From NCBI GenBank assembly GCA_035772405.1, contig JAYKKM010000451.1:458792-522791 (forward strand): 64,000 bases of DNA. The letters are read 5' to 3'. This stretch comes from Chrysogorgia sp. JL179-B06 (taxonomy: Eukaryota > Cnidaria > Anthozoa > Scleralcyonacea > Chrysogorgiidae). Both the position numbers and the translations under genes were made by a program. Position 1 is the stretch's first letter, and every line of letters starts with the position of its first letter. The notes under the pieces are model-generated. The model saw nothing but the letters and a program-made list of their open reading frames with translations. It was not told the DNA's origin and did no database searches. This document shows, piece after piece, positions 20,244-29,631 of the stretch.

Positions 20244-20894
20244 ATGAGTTTATACGATGAGTTAACGCGTTTGGATTGCCCCTATAACTCTATTAAAGAT
20301 AATTCTTTTTTAAAAGAATCAGCGACCCATTATTTGAAAAAAATTACACATGTGATTGATTATGAAGCTTTTTATTTAAATCATCGATGGATTTATCGCG
20401 AGGTATCGGTGATTTGTTTAGAAAATGGATATTTTGAATCTTTCCAATGCTACGATTCATCATTACCTGATTTTAAAGATTTGAATTATTTAGAAAGAAA
20501 AACTATTATTTGTCAGAAACGTTTACACGGATTGTATTATGTGAATAAAAAACAACACAACTATTTGGATCAAAAAGAAATGGTTGATCGACTGAAAGGG
20601 ATATATGGGTCACACTCTTATGTTTTTGGATATAAAGGTGGAACTTTGGAGTCTATATTATGTGCAAAACTTAAGTTATCATGTGTCAATTTGGAACATT
20701 TTAATATTGAAAAATATTCTACATTAATTGAAAAGTATAATATTAAAGAAAAATGCTGTAAATATCATGAAACACAGAATCCTCATTGTTCGTTGTATGA
20801 AATAATTTTGTTTAGTGTTCAAATTATGGAAAAAATAAATAGAGTATGGAAACAACAATATTTTTTATCACTCTATAAAAGTTTGAAACATTGA
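20244..20894 (+). CDS. Possible DEDD/DnaQ-like exonuclease-fold protein, 216 aa
   Basis: Start is the first ATG after a TATA box at 20206-20213; AAATTTAG just before it could be a splice acceptor. The layout matches a group of hypothetical proteins I recall from invertebrate mobile elements and nudivirus-like genomes. It has an early acidic strand (VIDYEAFYL, about 37-45), a second strand ending REVSVI, then FGYKGGTLESIL (about 128-139), SCVNLEHF, and a C-terminal Cys/His cluster (KCCKYHETQNPHC, about 170-182). The spacing is reminiscent of RNase H-fold DEDD exonucleases, but I cannot confirm all acidic residues, so it may be inactive. The 195-aa gene follows 22 bp downstream on the same strand. 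Assignment is tentative. Confidence 0.4.
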   Translation: MSLYDELTRLDCPYNSIKDNSFLKESATHYLKKITHVIDYEAFYLNHRWIYREVSVICLENGYFESFQCYDSSLPDFKDLNYLERKTIICQKRLHGLYYVNKKQHNYLDQKEMVDRLKGIYGSHSYVFGYKGGTLESILCAKLKLSCVNLEHFNIEKYSTLIEKYNIKEKCCKYHETQNPHCSLYEIILFSVQIMEKINRVWKQQYFLSLYKSLKH

Positions 20895-20916
20895 ACATTA
20901 ATGTAGTGTTTCAAGA

Positions 20917-21504
20917 ATGGATGTATTGGTCGGTCAAATGGATCCTTCACGATATACGGATGGGTATATTACATGTAGATATATTTGGGATTTTATCGAC
21001 AGTTTTAGTTCGAATGAAGATGGAATTGAAGCGTACCATGTAGTATTGAAGATTTCAGATACCTATGCTTCTATTATTTACAAGATTAAAATATATTTTT
21101 ATTTTAAAGAAGAAACCGATGGGAGGTGTTTTTTTGTAATTCAGCTGTTTCAAGATAAAGAAGAAAGACTTGTTCCTGATTGTATATTAAAACATTTTCA
21201 ATGTTTATTTTCAACGTATATGGAACATAATTTACTAAACTTCTGTTTTCCTTATTCTAAAGAAACAATTAACGTTTGGTTAAATGACAATTTTCCTGAA
21301 CAATTTCATTGTTATGATAATCTTACTTCTTATTTTATTTTTTGTATATTTAATGATTATCTATATTGGAGACAAAGACCCATTAATTGTGTAGAAATTG
21401 CTTGTACAATACGTAGTTTTTATTTGACAGCAATGACAAATTTTAACATTCTTAATAATGAAAAATTCACACTTAAACGTTGTGAATTGGTTGATGTAAA
21501 ATAA
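20917..21504 (+). CDS. Hypothetical protein, 195 aa
   Basis: Intact ORF 22 bp after the exonuclease-like gene, so probably co-expressed with it. Begins MDVLVGQMDPSRYTDGYI. The composition is aromatic- and cysteine-rich (DCILKHFQCLF, FCFPYS, NCVEIACTIRSFY). The first half looks like alternating beta strands, the rest helical. No transmembrane segment or catalytic motif that I recognise. The next gene on the right reads toward it from the other strand. Confidence 0.55.
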   Translation: MDVLVGQMDPSRYTDGYITCRYIWDFIDSFSSNEDGIEAYHVVLKISDTYASIIYKIKIYFYFKEETDGRCFFVIQLFQDKEERLVPDCILKHFQCLFSTYMEHNLLNFCFPYSKETINVWLNDNFPEQFHCYDNLTSYFIFCIFNDYLYWRQRPINCVEIACTIRSFYLTAMTNFNILNNEKFTLKRCELVDVK

Positions 21505-21576
21505 AAAAATGGAATAATAAATATTTGTGGTGACAAAAAAGAAAAGATAAAGAATATTTTTATTTATTTTTTAATA

Positions 21577-21846
21577 TTAATACATTCTTATTTTCTCTAA
21601 ATATCCACCATATGTACGATGTCGTGGTTGTACTATTCCTCCTTTTTGAGTTTTATTTTTTAGTGTTTTTAAGATTCCAAAACCTTTATTAATTTCGTTG
21701 ATGATATTTTTACCTAACGCATTAGTTATTTTAATACCCCCACGTTGTTTTTTAGTTCCTCTAAATCCACCACCTCTTTGTTTTTTTTTCCCTTTAAATC
21801 CTTTACCTAATAATTTTACATATCTTCTACATCTCCTACACCCCAT
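21577..21846 (-). CDS. Basic core-like protein with Q(K/R)GG cleavage sites, 89 aa
   Basis: Very basic protein beginning MGCRRCRRYVKLLGKGFKG. It contains three copies of a Q-(K/R)-GG motif (QRGGG at about 22-26, QRGGI at about 33-37, QKGGI at about 68-72). In adenoviruses the protease cleaves after (M/I/L/N/Q)-x-GG, so each copy fits a cleavage site. The pattern of cleaved basic peptides matches precursor core proteins such as pVII and pX that condense packaged DNA. Related proteins in this element lie at 28,892, 32,434 and 40,052. It sits 9 bp after the SET gene on the same strand. The core-protein role is inference. Confidence 0.6.
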   Translation of the reverse strand: MGCRRCRRYVKLLGKGFKGKKKQRGGGFRGTKKQRGGIKITNALGKNIINEINKGFGILKTLKNKTQKGGIVQPRHRTYGGYLEKIRMY

Positions 21847-21855
21847 TATGATTTA

Positions 21856-22416
21856 TCATTTTTTTCTTTTCCAATAGTTCGAACCATAATCAACAAAAAT
21901 TTCTTCATGGGGTTTTATACGTTTTGAACTTTCTAAAAAGTATTTATTATTATTTTTTTTATAAGTAAAGTAGGAATTATTTTTATATTTTGATCCTCTT
22001 TTTCCATTATTTGCAAAACGAGCTGCAGAATAAGTACTTAAATCAGAATCCAAACAATTGTTAGGAGTATCACAAATACTATAGTTGGCGTTTACATCTA
22101 CACCGTATTTTCGATTTAATTCTGTTTGATTTGTTTTTCGACCCGTGTATTGGATTATTGTTTTTTTTGGATTAAATTGATTTTTCCACGCGAACAATCC
22201 CTTTCCAGCATTTGGAATATTTGATTTTTTTACACGTAAGTTATCTTCTTTAGCTAAATGGATCCAACATTTTGGGGTATGAGCGGTACGTTTACGACAT
22301 CTTATTCTTTTTACAGTATTACTTTTACATTGAAGAACATCCCGTATACTTTGTGATTTATTAACACCACGTGAGTTATTATTTCGTTTTCTTATCGCTA
22401 ATTTCGTTCTAACCAT
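21856..22416 (-). CDS. SET-domain protein, putative lysine methyltransferase
   Basis: Start chosen at MVRTKLAIRK, which overlaps the end of the upstream gene by 8 bp; an earlier in-frame start would overlap it much more. Visible SET motifs: a basic Cys-containing N-terminus (CKSNTVKRIRC, CWIHL), then IPNAGKGLFA at about 67-76 (the SAM-binding GxG strand), AARFANN at about 121-127 (in place of the usual RFxNH) and EEIFVDYGSNYW at about 171-182. The last is the C-terminal SET motif with the catalytic-site tyrosine. At 186 aa it is a minimal SET protein like those of large algal viruses. It would transfer methyl groups from S-adenosylmethionine to lysines, perhaps on histones or on the element's own basic core proteins encoded next door. 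Substrate is unknown. Confidence 0.75.
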   Translation of the reverse strand: MVRTKLAIRKRNNNSRGVNKSQSIRDVLQCKSNTVKRIRCRKRTAHTPKCWIHLAKEDNLRVKKSNIPNAGKGLFAWKNQFNPKKTIIQYTGRKTNQTELNRKYGVDVNANYSICDTPNNCLDSDLSTYSAARFANNGKRGSKYKNNSYFTYKKNNNKYFLESSKRIKPHEEIFVDYGSNYWKRKK

Positions 22417-22729
22417 AATTAAATATTGTTTTAATTCCAAGATAGGTCGTATTATTTTTTTTAATAAAATTTATAATACACTCAATTTTATATATAATAG
22501 ATGATGATAATTGATATATATTGTTTTTTAAATCTTCTAATCTTTCTTGTATTACTAAATAATTAATATAAATGATTTCCTCATTATCTTCTGTAAAATT
22601 TAATAGACATTCACGAAATATTTCAGGTGAAAATAAAACACAAGCATCATTATCTAAAACTTCATAGGCTATATAAGGTTCGTTATTTTTATTTTTTAAA
22701 TATAATTCTATATGTATAGTTTCACACAT
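22409..22729 (-). CDS. Hypothetical protein, 106 aa
   Basis: Intact acidic ORF beginning MCETIHIELYLKNK, with LFSPEIFRECLLNF and a helical C-terminal half rich in Ile, Leu and Asn. No family recognised. It overlaps the SET gene start by 8 bp and diverges from PolB, whose first ATG lies 15 bp from its start, so the two must share a very compact promoter. Confidence 0.5.
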   Translation of the reverse strand: MCETIHIELYLKNKNNEPYIAYEVLDNDACVLFSPEIFRECLLNFTEDNEEIIYINYLVIQERLEDLKNNIYQLSSSIIYKIECIINFIKKNNTTYLGIKTIFNYG

Positions 22730-22743
22730 CTTTTTTAGAAAAA

Positions 22744-25700
22744 ATGGGTAATTGGATGGGTACTGGAGATAAACCGTTGGTGTCCCTTAACTGTATTAGT
22801 GTAAAAGAGGCAAATCATATTAATATAGGCGATCTTGTTGATGGAGAGGAAAACCAAAAAAATTAAAAAACCTCATGTATTTCTTGTTTTAGAAGAAGAA
22901 AAGAACAAAACCATGGAGAATCAACAGAAGAAATTTAAATATAATAACAAAGAAATTGAACGTTTAGTAAGTTTGTTTGAAAGTGAAAAAAAAAAAAACC
23001 TCAAACAAATCAGGATAATATTATTAGTGTTGAGAAAATTAATGAAAAAGAAAATGAAAAATTTAGAGTGAACGAACAAACTTTTTCAATTTCTATTGCT
23101 CGTAAATCGGGTGTTAATTTTATAGCTTTTATACAATCGTTGACGTTACTTTTTACTTATTTGATTAATTATGCACGTACAAGTGTAAAAAATAATGATG
23201 ACTATGTGCGATTGATCTTTAGTCATGCGCCTAAGGGTTTTTTCTCTACAGCTGTAATGAAATTAAGTGATGTTAATGTAAAATATTTTTTAAATATTTT
23301 TGAAAAACATATGCAAAGTAATCAAGAAATGATAGCGAACGGGTGGAAATGTACTGTAGTTATTCAAACTTTTCCATCGGGATTATCAGCTAATAATTTT
23401 TTAAGTAACAAAAAAAAAATCCTTTAATTAGAAGAAAAAAAATTTACAATAGATTAAATAAAGCAAATGAAAATGATAGTGGTGGGGGTAAAGTAAATAA
23501 ATCTATAACAAAATATGATCGTAAATTTCGCACTGGAGTTTTTTATATTATCAGTACTAAGTTAACGCAAGCAATTAAAAATTGTTGTTTTGCATTATCT
23601 ATTTTAGTAGGTCTATCGTTTTTGTATAAAGATCATAGGTATGAGTCAATGACTAAACAACCTAGTAAAAGTATTGATGAATTATTTAGTATTGAAGAAA
23701 TACGTGATGTGTATAAAAAATCGGGTATACCCGAGGGTGATGAAGTTAAAGTTAAACAATTTTCGATTGTGTACGAAAAATTTCTTAATGCCCAAGGTGT
23801 TGATTTGGTGGTGTATTCAGATCTCGATTTAGATAATATCATTTATGATTCACGTACAGATTCTGAAGGAAATCTTATTAAATTAACTAATAATATAGTA
23901 TGTTTATGGTTAAATAATAAACATTATGATGTTGTTTTAAATATGAAGGATTTTCTAAAATACAACCCAATAAATTTTGTATTAAATGTATGAGTTATTT
24001 TTCATATGGGGAATTTATTGATTCACACGTGTGTCGAACTAATTTAACCTGTCAAAAATGTTATAAAAATAATTTATGCCCCAAAGATACAACAAAGATT
24101 CAATGTTCAAATTGTAATATATTGTTTTATAATCAAACATGTTATTTAAATCATTTAACCCATAACATTTTTAAACCTGTTCAACAAAATTATTCACGTT
24201 TAACTCCTTGTCAATATATGTTTTTTTGTGAATCATGTTATAAAATATGTTCTAGATTTTCTTTTATTCAACGTTATAAAAGTGTAAAACATGATTGTTC
24301 TAAAAGATTTTGTTATCATTGTAATAGTTATCAGAAACAACCGCATTATTGTTTTATGAAAACAATATCTATTCCAAAAAATAAAAAACAACCACCTACA
24401 TTATTATTTTTCGATTTTGAAACAAAAGTAGATGACAATAAAATGTTAGTTCCTTTTTATTGTATAGTACAAAAAGTATGCATGCAGTGTCAAGATATCC
24501 CTTTTAAAAAACAACAAATTCCGTTAATAACACAATCGTGTTTTATTGATGAAAATATTGAAGCTGTTAGTTGTTGCGGATATAGACAATTTCTTTTTGA
24601 TAATAATAATAGCCCTGTTGTTGAAGATTTATGTAGTTTTATATTGGAACAAGAAGATTCTGTTTGGATTGCCCATAATGGCGCGAGATTTGATACAATT
24701 TTTATTTTTAAATATTTATTAGAAAAATTAAAAATTATTCCAAAAACTATTATGAATGGTACTAAAATAATGAGTTTAGAAATATGCGAAAAGAATATTC
24801 TATTTTTAGATAGTTATTTTTTTTTAACGATGGCCTTATCAGCTATTCCTAAATGTATGGGTCTTCTCGAAGATCAAAAAGGCTTTCACCCCTATAAATT
24901 TACTGATTTAAAGTATAGAGGGGACATGATTGATAGGGAATATTTTGATATAGATAATATGAGGGATAAAGATAAATTTGAAAAATGGTATAATGCAAAA
25001 GAAAAAACTATATATATTTTTCGCAATGAAATATATTATTATTGTTGTGAGGATGTGAATATTTTAAGAAAAGGGTGTGTAAAATTTTCATCCATGATAA
25101 ATTCGATTGCTTGTGTAGCACCTTTTTATGAAAAAAATTGTATGACTATTGCAAGTTTAGCATTAAAAATATTTCGACAAAACTTTTTAAAAGAAAAATG
25201 TGTGGGGATAATTCCTGCAGGAGGTTATCGCTGCAATGTAAATCAAAGTTTAATTGCGATTTGTTGGTTGTATGAAATTAATAAATATTTATCAGGACGA
25301 TTAGAATATAAAGGTTCTGCTCAAGGAGAAAAAAAAATATTAGGACGGTTTGTTGACGGATTTTATGATAATACAGTTTAGCAATTTCATGGATGTTTTT
25401 TTCACGGATGTTCTCGTTGTTTTGAAAAATATGAAATGAATACTTTAGTGAATGAAAAATTTGGAACATTATACTCGAAAACTCAACGTTTTACAAATGA
25501 ATTGTTAAATGCAGGATATAAAGTTGTTGAAAAATGGGAATGTGATTTTTTAAATGAAAAAAAATATAGTTGTAGTGATATTATTGAATTGAAACAAAAA
25601 ATTTTTGGATATACAATATTAACTCCCCGTGATGGATTATATAGGGGGGCGAACTTCTTCTGTATGTTTATTTAGAGAGATAAAACAAAATGAACAAATT

Positions 25701-26993
25701 TATTATGTAGACTTTACATCGCTATATCCTTTTGTTCAAAAAGAATTTGTTTTCCCGGTTGGACATCCTAAAATTTTCGTTAATGAAGAGTGTGAGAATA
25801 TAAATATAAAAGATATTTTCGGTTTGATTAAATGTCGTATATCACCCCCGCAAAATCTTTTTTTTGGTGTTTTACCCATTAGAGTAGCTGGAAAATTATT
25901 ATTTCCTTTATGTAATCAATGTGCTATCGATAAATGTGATAAATGTATACATAATGAAAACGATCGCTGTTTACAGGGGACATGGTGTAGTGCTGAAATT
26001 AATAAAGCTGTTGATAAGGGATATAAAATAATTCAAATCTATGAAATATATCATCATGATCGGCAAGAAAAAATCTTTGTTGCTTATGTAAACGATTTTT
26101 TAAAACTAAAACAAGAGGCGTCGGGTTTACCTACTGAATGTTTTAATAGTGATGGTAGTAAAAATAAAATTAAAATCAAACAGTATTGTCAAGATTATTT
26201 GAATCATGGACATATTAGTTTAGATAAAGACAAAATAGAAAAAAATCCCGGTTTAAGAACTATAGCGAAAACATTATTAAATTCCTTGTGGGGTAAATTT
26301 GCACAAAATGAAAATAACACGCAAGTTGCTTTTTTAAATGATTATGAGGAATTATTAGTTTTAGCTAACGATAGGAGTAAAAAATTAACGACTTTAGATT
26401 TTATTAATGATACTCTTTTACGTTGTACGTATGAAAATGTAGATAAAGCTACAGTAGCTTTAAAAACGGGTAATATTGTTATCGCATGTTTTGTTACAGC
26501 TTATGCTCGGTTACAGTTATATGATGTAATTGAAAATTTAGGAAAACATGTTTTATATTTTGATACCGATTCGATTATTTATGTGAGTGATGAAAATACT
26601 TGTTCGATTAAAACCGGTAATTATTTAGGAGAATTAACCAATGAATTAAAAGAAAATGAATGGATTACTCGATTTTGTTCAACAGGTCCTAAATGTTATT
26701 CTTATATTACGAATTTAAACGAAGAAGTAGTGCATGTAAAAGGATTTTCTTTAAAAAATAAAGCGAAAGATATCTTAAATTTTAAAACATTAAATAAATG
26801 TGTTGTAGATAAAGATCAAATCATTACAATTAGATATGAAAATAAAATATGTAAAGATAAATTAAATAATATTTTTATTAATACTGAAATTAAAAAATTT
26901 TCATTTACTTTTAATAAACGTATTGTTAAAGATAATTTTACTACAATCCCTTACGGATATTTAGAAGAAGAAGAAGAAGAAATGGACACATAG
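22744..26993 (+). pseudogene. polB: Protein-primed family B DNA polymerase (PolB), broken
   Basis: This would replicate the element by protein priming. Recognisable pieces in order: an N-terminal region (about 23,068-23,993), a Cys/His zinc-finger-like section (HVCRTNLTCQKC), exonuclease motifs FDFET (about 24,405-24,425) and AHNGARFDT (about 24,671), QFHGCFFHGC (about 25,382), polymerase motif A DFTSLYPF (about 25,710), motif B NSLWGKF (about 26,279) and motif C YFDTDS (about 26,555). All key acidic residues are present. Breaks seen: frame changes near 22,855, around the A-run at 22,988, near 23,410, near 23,970 and at the G-run near 25,645, plus an in-frame TAG at 25379-25381. Several lie in homopolymers and could be consensus errors; the TAG is not. 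The acidic C-terminus (EEEEEE) is unusual. The exact start is uncertain. Confidence 0.9.
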
Positions 26994-27004
26994 ACTCGTT
27001 TTTT

Positions 27005-27529
27005 TTAACATTTTTTTTTAATTAATGTTTGAGTTTTCTCAAAAAATAAAAATTCCTCCCCAAACGTATCCACATAGTCCCACACTTTGTATTCGTCCTC
27101 GTGTTCATCTTCGCTCTCACTAAATCCATAATTGTCTATAATTTTGGAAATATTCTCATTGTTATTATCGGGAGGGTTAAATACCCCCTCCCATAACTTC
27201 TCTTCCTCGTCTTGAGGATCGTCTTTCATTTCGTTGTCATCATTATCATCACGCTCTTTGTCATTAGCGTCTTCATCATTATCATCATCATCATCCGTGT
27301 CTTCATCATCATCCGTGTCTTCATCATCATCCGTGTCTTCATCATCATCACTGGCTTCTTTATCACAGTCACTGTCATCACTGTCTTCATGGTCTTCAGG
27401 GTCTTCTTCCTCCACCATGGCCACGTCTTCAACGTGGTCGTTTATGGGGTGGAAAAATCGTGTGTCGAACTCATCGAAGTCCCACACGATTTCTCCCCCA
27501 TCTTCCTTTTTCCACACGATTTGTTCCAT
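27005..27529 (-). CDS. Aspartate/glutamate-rich acidic protein, 174 aa
   Basis: Begins MEQIVWKKEDGGEIVWDFDEF. The middle is almost purely acidic, with a reiterated DDDEDT unit encoded by an 18-bp repeat (about 27,290-27,345), followed by LWEGVFNPPDNNNEN and an aromatic C-terminus (YVDTFGEEFLFFEKTQ). The short hydrophobic-acidic motifs at both ends could be activation-domain or partner-binding segments. A TATA box (TATATAAAC on this strand, about 27,614-27,622) lies some 85 nt upstream. It converges with PolB, with 11 bp between them. Possible roles include transcription activation or histone/core-protein chaperoning; no enzymatic motif. Confidence 0.65.
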   Translation of the reverse strand: MEQIVWKKEDGGEIVWDFDEFDTRFFHPINDHVEDVAMVEEEDPEDHEDSDDSDCDKEASDDDEDTDDDEDTDDDEDTDDDDDNDEDANDKERDDNDDNEMKDDPQDEEEKLWEGVFNPPDNNNENISKIIDNYGFSESEDEHEDEYKVWDYVDTFGEEFLFFEKTQTLIKKKC

Positions 27530-27599
27530 GGTTTTTCTCTTTTGGGTTCTTCTTCTTCTTACTCACTTGACTACCTTTGATCGTTTTAGTTTTTACTGT

Positions 27600-28020
27600 A
27601 TCGCGCTAGCGTTTATATAATCGCGCTCTGTTTATGCGTTACTATAGTGACGGGTAGTCAAGGTCGCTTGAGGGAGGGGTTATGCTGTTCAAAGAATTTC
27701 AGATATGTTCTAGCAAAAGTCCAAATTCATATCATGACCTTATAGGGTAATGTATAGTCACGGTCATTATATGTTTAAAAATATACACCACGCAAATATG
27801 TCAAGATCATTCGAGGGGGGTGGGGTATGATGTTCTAGCAAAAGTCCAAATTCATATCATGACCTTATATGGTTATGTATAGTCAAGGTCATTATATACC
27901 TAAAAATATACACCACGTAAATATAAAAGTCCAATGACTAGGGAAAGGGAAATCTATCAAAGTCCAAAATAAACTTTAAATTCTTATAAAAATATCTATA
28001 TATTTCCTTTTGATTTTAGA
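27600..28020. promoter_or_regulatory. Enhancer-like 125-bp tandem repeat in divergent promoter
   Basis: It lies between the acidic gene (minus) and the ATPase (plus). Copies beginning TGTTCTAGCAAAAGTCC start at 27706 and 27831, a period of 125 bp, and share ATCATGACCTTATA, a GGTCATTATAT segment and TATACACCACG. A partial third copy precedes at about 27,657. Half-sites TCAAGGTCG (27658-27666), TCAAGATCA (27801-27809) and TCAAGGTCA (27883-27891) recur in register. A TATA-like TTATAAAA lies near 27,994. TTTTGATTTTAG ending at 28019 could be a splice acceptor before the ATPase start. Confidence 0.55.
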
Positions 28021-28028
28021 CGTGTAAA

Positions 28029-28706
28029 ATGAATGCTGTTTCACTACCATTTCATCATCCGTTTATGTTAACAATGTGCGGTCCTAGTCAATGTGAAAAA
28101 ACATTTTGGATTTTACAATTACTAAATTATATTGAGGCAATGATAACACCAACAATTACGAAAATTGTTTATCTTTATTCCATATATCAACCCTTATACG
28201 ATAAAATGCATACGGTTTTGGAAGAGAAAAAAATGAATTTCGAATTTATTGACTGTAAGAAGGGTATACCCGATATTACTGATATACAAACAAATACAAC
28301 TGATAATACATTAATTATTTTAGATGATCTTATGTTAGTAGGTACATCGTCAAAAGAAAATCTCGATAAAATTGATAATATTGCAACTCAAGATGTTCAT
28401 CATCGTAATGTAAGCGTAATTTTTGCATGTCAAAACTTATCTTACGGTAATGGAAAGTTGCGAAATTTACGTATCAACAGTCATTATTATATCATGTTTA
28501 AAAATTTAAGTGATTGTAGAAATATGCATACAATATGTGATAATAAGAAAATAAATAGAAGTCAATTTGATAAAATATTAGCTGATATTAATAAACATCC
28601 CTATGGATATTTATTATTCGATAATTGTAATAAAGGATATGATAATTGTAGAATAAGAACAAATATATTTCCTAATGAAAAAACCCTTGTATATGATTTG
28701 TGTTAA
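28029..28706 (+). CDS. FtsK/HerA-type genome-packaging ATPase with altered Walker A
   Basis: Homologue of the Polinton/adintovirus packaging ATPase that pumps DNA into capsids. Walker A is at residues 18-25 and reads GPSQCEKT; the expected glycine before the lysine is a glutamate (E23). Walker B is LIILDD at 95-100. HHRNVSVIFACQNL (about 122-135) is the following conserved strand typical of the family. At 225 aa it is of normal family length and the ORF is open. The glycine-to-glutamate change in the P-loop would normally abolish ATP binding, so the enzyme is probably inactive in this copy, or the change is a one-base error. Start is the first ATG after a possible splice acceptor; the small QKGG peptide gene follows on the same strand. 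Confidence 0.8.
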   Translation: MNAVSLPFHHPFMLTMCGPSQCEKTFWILQLLNYIEAMITPTITKIVYLYSIYQPLYDKMHTVLEEKKMNFEFIDCKKGIPDITDIQTNTTDNTLIILDDLMLVGTSSKENLDKIDNIATQDVHHRNVSVIFACQNLSYGNGKLRNLRINSHYYIMFKNLSDCRNMHTICDNKKINRSQFDKILADINKHPYGYLLFDNCNKGYDNCRIRTNIFPNEKTLVYDLC

Positions 28707-28891
28707 AAAATAATAAATTTGTACAATAATTTTCACCAATTTATAAATAAAGAATACCCTTTTTTATTTTGTTGTTATCTTATTTGCTATATAAGTAAAA
28801 AATAATAAAGGGGAAAAACAAACAAAGATCCTAGTAAAACGTATAATAAGCGGTAAAAGAAGAAAAAAGGAAAAATGTTAGAGGGGGTGGT

Positions 28892-28984
28892 ATGGGGAAG
28901 CGTAAAAGGAACCAAAAAGGAGGGTTTCTACCTGCATTAGCTTTAGCACCTCTAGCACTGTCACTATTGAGTTCAATATTTTAA
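28892..28984 (+). CDS. Small QKGG peptide (pX/pVI-like), 30 aa
   Basis: A 30-codon ORF beginning MGKRKRNQKGGF and continuing as a hydrophobic Ala/Leu/Pro helix that ends SSIF. The QKGG motif fits the adenovirus-type protease consensus (cleavage after GG), which would release a basic peptide and an amphipathic or hydrophobic helix. Similar small peptides occur between the ATPase and protease of other Polinton-like viruses, as far as I know, and may act as membrane-active or core peptides. It has the same plan as the frameshifted ORF at 32434-32603. An earlier ATG at about 28,875 is out of frame. Short, but the motif makes it credible. Confidence 0.6.
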   Translation: MGKRKRNQKGGFLPALALAPLALSLLSSIF

Positions 28985-29025
28985 ATAAAACAGACAATTG
29001 TGAATTGTATTGTAAATATGTTTAA

Positions 29026-29631
29026 TTAAAATTTTAATTTATTAAAAGAACAACAACTTTGATTATTAGCTTTCTGTGTTTCTATTTTATTTTTACATTT
29101 TTTTTTATAAATATTAACTATTACATTTCCTAGTATAATTATTTTACGAGCTAATTTAATATCATTAAGTAATTTATTTTTATTTTTGCTTTTAAATAAC
29201 AAATATTTTTGTGTTTGTTGTGTTTCGTTTTTACATTTATTATGTAAATAATAAAGACTCCAATTTCCACATACTACCGTTGCTCGGGATTGAAGGGGTA
29301 TTTTTTGATCATACACAAATGTCAAATTATTTCTTTTAGCATAAGACAACCAATACGTTCGTTTGTAAAAACTAACTTTTTGTGCAAAACTATCAAAAAA
29401 ATACATATGTTTGTTTTTATCAACCCAAATAGCTACCCAATGCTGTCCCTTATCTTTTGATTCGTCTGTATTCCAAATCCAACATGAAGGAAATTTAATT
29501 TGTTCAGGAAATACATCTGCAGGATATGTACCCAAAAAATATTTGTTTAAAAAAGTATTAGTATTCGCTATTTTATTAATATCGTCAGTATATAAAAATT
29601 TATTTAAAAAACATAAAACAGGAATCATCAT
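29026..29631 (-). CDS. Adenovirus-type cysteine protease (maturation protease)
   Basis: Intact 201-aa member of the adenain/Ulp1-like C5 fold, which cleaves capsid and core precursors at xGG or xGx-G sites during particle maturation. Visible: LGTYPADVFPEQ near residues 33-44, catalytic H64 in GQHWVAIWVD, acidic partner D80 in YFFDSF, oxyanion Q114 (PLQS) and nucleophile C121 in VVCGNWSLYYLH. Length is close to the adenovirus enzyme (about 204 aa). Its likely substrates are the Q(K/R)GG proteins at 21,577, 28,892, 32,434 and 40,052. The start overlaps the preceding gene's stop as ATGA at 29628-29631, consistent with the packed late block. A Lys/Asn-rich tail follows the catalytic domain. Confidence 0.9.
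   Translation of the reverse strand: MMIPVLCFLNKFLYTDDINKIANTNTFLNKYFLGTYPADVFPEQIKFPSCWIWNTDESKDKGQHWVAIWVDKNKHMYFFDSFAQKVSFYKRTYWLSYAKRNNLTFVYDQKIPLQSRATVVCGNWSLYYLHNKCKNETQQTQKYLLFKSKNKNKLLNDIKLARKIIILGNVIVNIYKKKCKNKIETQKANNQSCCSFNKLKF

Noticed and set aside
27212..27620. Serine-rich and Ile/Phe-rich plus-strand ORFs
   Set aside because: They are antisense shadows of the acidic gene's Asp/Glu repeat codons.
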